A DNA stretch of 6,692 bases from Bacillota bacterium (GTDB lineage: Bacteria > Bacillota > Clostridia > Lachnospirales > Lachnospiraceae). Location: contig JAEZQN010000053.1 in NCBI GenBank assembly GCA_023441145.1, positions 1 to 6,692 on the forward strand. Direction: 5' to 3'. This document shows positions 5,116 to 6,692 of the stretch, piece by piece. Each line of letters begins with the position of its first letter. Within the stretch, counting starts at the first letter, position 1. The notes beneath the pieces were generated by a model. The model was not told where the DNA came from and ran no database searches. It saw nothing but the letters and a program-made list of their open reading frames with translations. The translations under genes were made by a program, and so were the position numbers.

Positions 5116-6692
5116 ATGGATTATATGGACAAGTATAAGTTATGGGTATCCGACGAATATTTTGATGTAGATACTCGTAATGAATTAAAAGCAATTGCTG
5201 ATAACGATACGGAGATTAAAGACCGTTTCTTTAAGAACTTAGACTTTGGTACAGGCGGTTTACGTGGTATAGTTGGCGCTGGTACTAATCGTATGAACAT
5301 ATATACTGTAGGGAAAGCTACACAAGGTCTTGCTAATTACATTATAAAACAGGGTGGACAGGATAAGGGCGTTGCCATTGCCTATGACTCCAGAAGAATG
5401 TCTGTTGAATTTGCCACTGCTGCAGCACTTTGCTTATGTGCAAATGGTATTAAAGCATATATTTATGACTCTCTTCGCCCAACTCCAGTACTTTCTTATA
5501 CCGTACGTAAGCTTGGTTGTATCGCAGGTATTGTAGTAACTGCTAGCCATAACCCACCAGAATATAACGGTTATAAAGTATATTGGGAAGATGGCGCTCA
5601 GGTTACTGCTCCAAAGGATGTTGAAATTATTGGAGAAGTGAATGCCATTGAACAGTTTACCTCTATTAAAACTATGGAGAAGCAAGCAGCCATTGATGCA
5701 GGCTTATACCATGTGGTAGGAGAAGAGATAGACAATAGCTACATAGAAGAATTGAAGAAGTTAGTTATTAATCCTATTTCTGAAGCTGGAAAAGAGTTAA
5801 AGATTGTATATACTCCATTACATGGTACTGGTAATCTTCCAGTACGTCGTATCTTAAAGGAAATCGGATTTGAGCATGTATATGTGGTAGAGGAACAGGA
5901 GCTTCCAGATGGAAACTTCCCTACTGTTTCTTATCCAAACCCAGAAGATCCTAAGGTATTTACATTAGCTAAGAAATTAGCAGATGAAGTAGGTGCAGAT
6001 GTGATTCTAGCAACGGACCCTGATGCGGACCGTCTTGGCGTATGTATCCGTGATGAAAAGGGAGAGTTTATTCTCTTAACAGGTAACATGTCAGGTGCCA
6101 TGATTGCAGAATATGAGTTCTCTCAAAAACAGGCTCATGGAATTCTTCCATCTAACAGTGCCTTAATTAAGACAATCGTAACTGGTAACATTACTGATCA
6201 GATTGCAAAGAAATATAATGCTACTTTAATCGAAGTATTAACAGGCTTTAAGTTCATCGGTGAGAAGATGAAACAATTCGAAGAGACTCATGAAAATGAG
6301 TATGTATTTGGATATGAAGAAAGCTATGGCTGCCTCATCGGTACTCATGCAAGAGATAAGGATGCGGTTGTAGCGGTTATGGCATTCTGTGAAGCAGCAG
6401 CTTATTACAAATCTCAAGGTATTACCTTATATGATCAGCTTCAGAACCTTTATAAGACCTATGGTTACTTTAAGGAAGACTTAAAAGCGGTAACCTTAAA
6501 AGGTATTACTGGTATGGAGAAGATTAAGGAAATCATGGCAAGCTACCGTGAGAATGTTCCAACTCAAATGGGCGGTTATGAAGTTCTTAAGTTTAGAGAT
6601 TATAAAACAGATACCATTACTGATATGAAGACGAAAGAAGTAACTTCTACTGGTCTTCCAAAATCAGATGTATTATACTTTGATTTAAGTGA
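5116..6692 (+). CDS. pgcA: Alpha-phosphoglucomutase/phosphomannomutase, 3' end outside the window
   Basis: Cytoplasmic phosphohexomutase interconverting glucose-1-phosphate and glucose-6-phosphate (and often mannose phosphates), linking glycolysis to glycogen, UDP-glucose and cell-wall sugar synthesis. The frame is open from ATG-5116 to the window edge: 525 codons of an expected 570-580, with no internal stop or shift. Landmarks: FGTGGLRG (44-51); the catalytic phosphoserine loop TASHNP with Ser-144; TPLHGTG (233-239); the Mg-binding loop DPDADR with Asp-301, -303 and -305; TGFKFIG (376-382); and the sugar-specificity loop GYEESYG (399-405). The C-terminal phosphate-binding loop lies beyond the edge. 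AGAGGT ends 6 bases before the ATG. Length and motifs match Firmicute PgcA-type mutases rather than the shorter phosphoglucosamine mutase GlmM. It has its own promoter with operator-like symmetry and is split from the aldolase by a terminator. The exact sugar preference is not certain. Confidence 0.93.
   Translation, partial: MDYMDKYKLWVSDEYFDVDTRNELKAIADNDTEIKDRFFKNLDFGTGGLRGIVGAGTNRMNIYTVGKATQGLANYIIKQGGQDKGVAIAYDSRRMSVEFATAAALCLCANGIKAYIYDSLRPTPVLSYTVRKLGCIAGIVVTASHNPPEYNGYKVYWEDGAQVTAPKDVEIIGEVNAIEQFTSIKTMEKQAAIDAGLYHVVGEEIDNSYIEELKKLVINPISEAGKELKIVYTPLHGTGNLPVRRILKEIGFEHVYVVEEQELPDGNFPTVSYPNPEDPKVFTLAKKLADEVGADVILATDPDADRLGVCIRDEKGEFILLTGNMSGAMIAEYEFSQKQAHGILPSNSALIKTIVTGNITDQIAKKYNATLIEVLTGFKFIGEKMKQFEETHENEYVFGYEESYGCLIGTHARDKDAVVAVMAFCEAAAYYKSQGITLYDQLQNLYKTYGYFKEDLKAVTLKGITGMEKIKEIMASYRENVPTQMGGYEVLKFRDYKTDTITDMKTKEVTSTGLPKSDVLYFDLS

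Noticed and set aside
5434..5685. Minus-strand reading frame of 83 codons
   Set aside because: It lies antisense within the well-supported phosphoglucomutase, which covers its catalytic serine loop, and has no recognisable features.

Overview
The window is AT-rich and reads as chromosomal housekeeping DNA of a Gram-positive anaerobe in the Clostridia, most like the Lachnospiraceae. This is inferred from protein style, strong GGAGG ribosome sites, TTGACA/TATAAT promoters and a SigA-length RpoD. I see no rRNA, tRNA, CRISPR array, insertion sequence or phage gene.

Layout: (1) 1-1190, plus strand: a ROK-family (NagC/XylR type) repressor whose start lies off the left edge. (2) 1268-1302: a perfect 13-bp hairpin between convergent genes, probably terminating both. 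(3) 1303-2412, minus strand: the primary sigma factor RpoD/SigA, with its start set by a strong ribosome site. (4) 2413-2710: a divergent intergenic region holding a perfect consensus promoter (TTGACA-17-TATAAT) for the next gene and a weaker promoter for rpoD. (5) 2711-3886, plus: an Mrp/NBP35-type iron-sulfur P-loop ATPase fused to a C-terminal NifX/NifB-like domain. (6) 3996-4859, plus: class II fructose-bisphosphate aldolase, ending at a strong terminator. (7) 5116 to the right edge, plus: an alpha-phosphoglucomutase/phosphomannomutase, cut by the window before its C-terminal phosphate-binding loop. Its promoter is overlaid by two dyad-symmetric elements, one resembling a cre/LacI-type operator.

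The genes do not form one operon. Aldolase and phosphoglucomutase both serve central carbon metabolism (glycolysis and glucose-1-phosphate/glycogen/UDP-glucose metabolism), but each appears to have its own promoter and they are separated by a terminator. The ROK protein is probably a sugar-responsive regulator of genes left of the window.

I did not find a convincing undescribed system. The points most worth a second look are rpoD sitting away from its usual partner dnaG, the Mrp-NifX fusion with a Cys-rich N-terminus, and the dense symmetric elements at the phosphoglucomutase promoter and after the aldolase stop codon.
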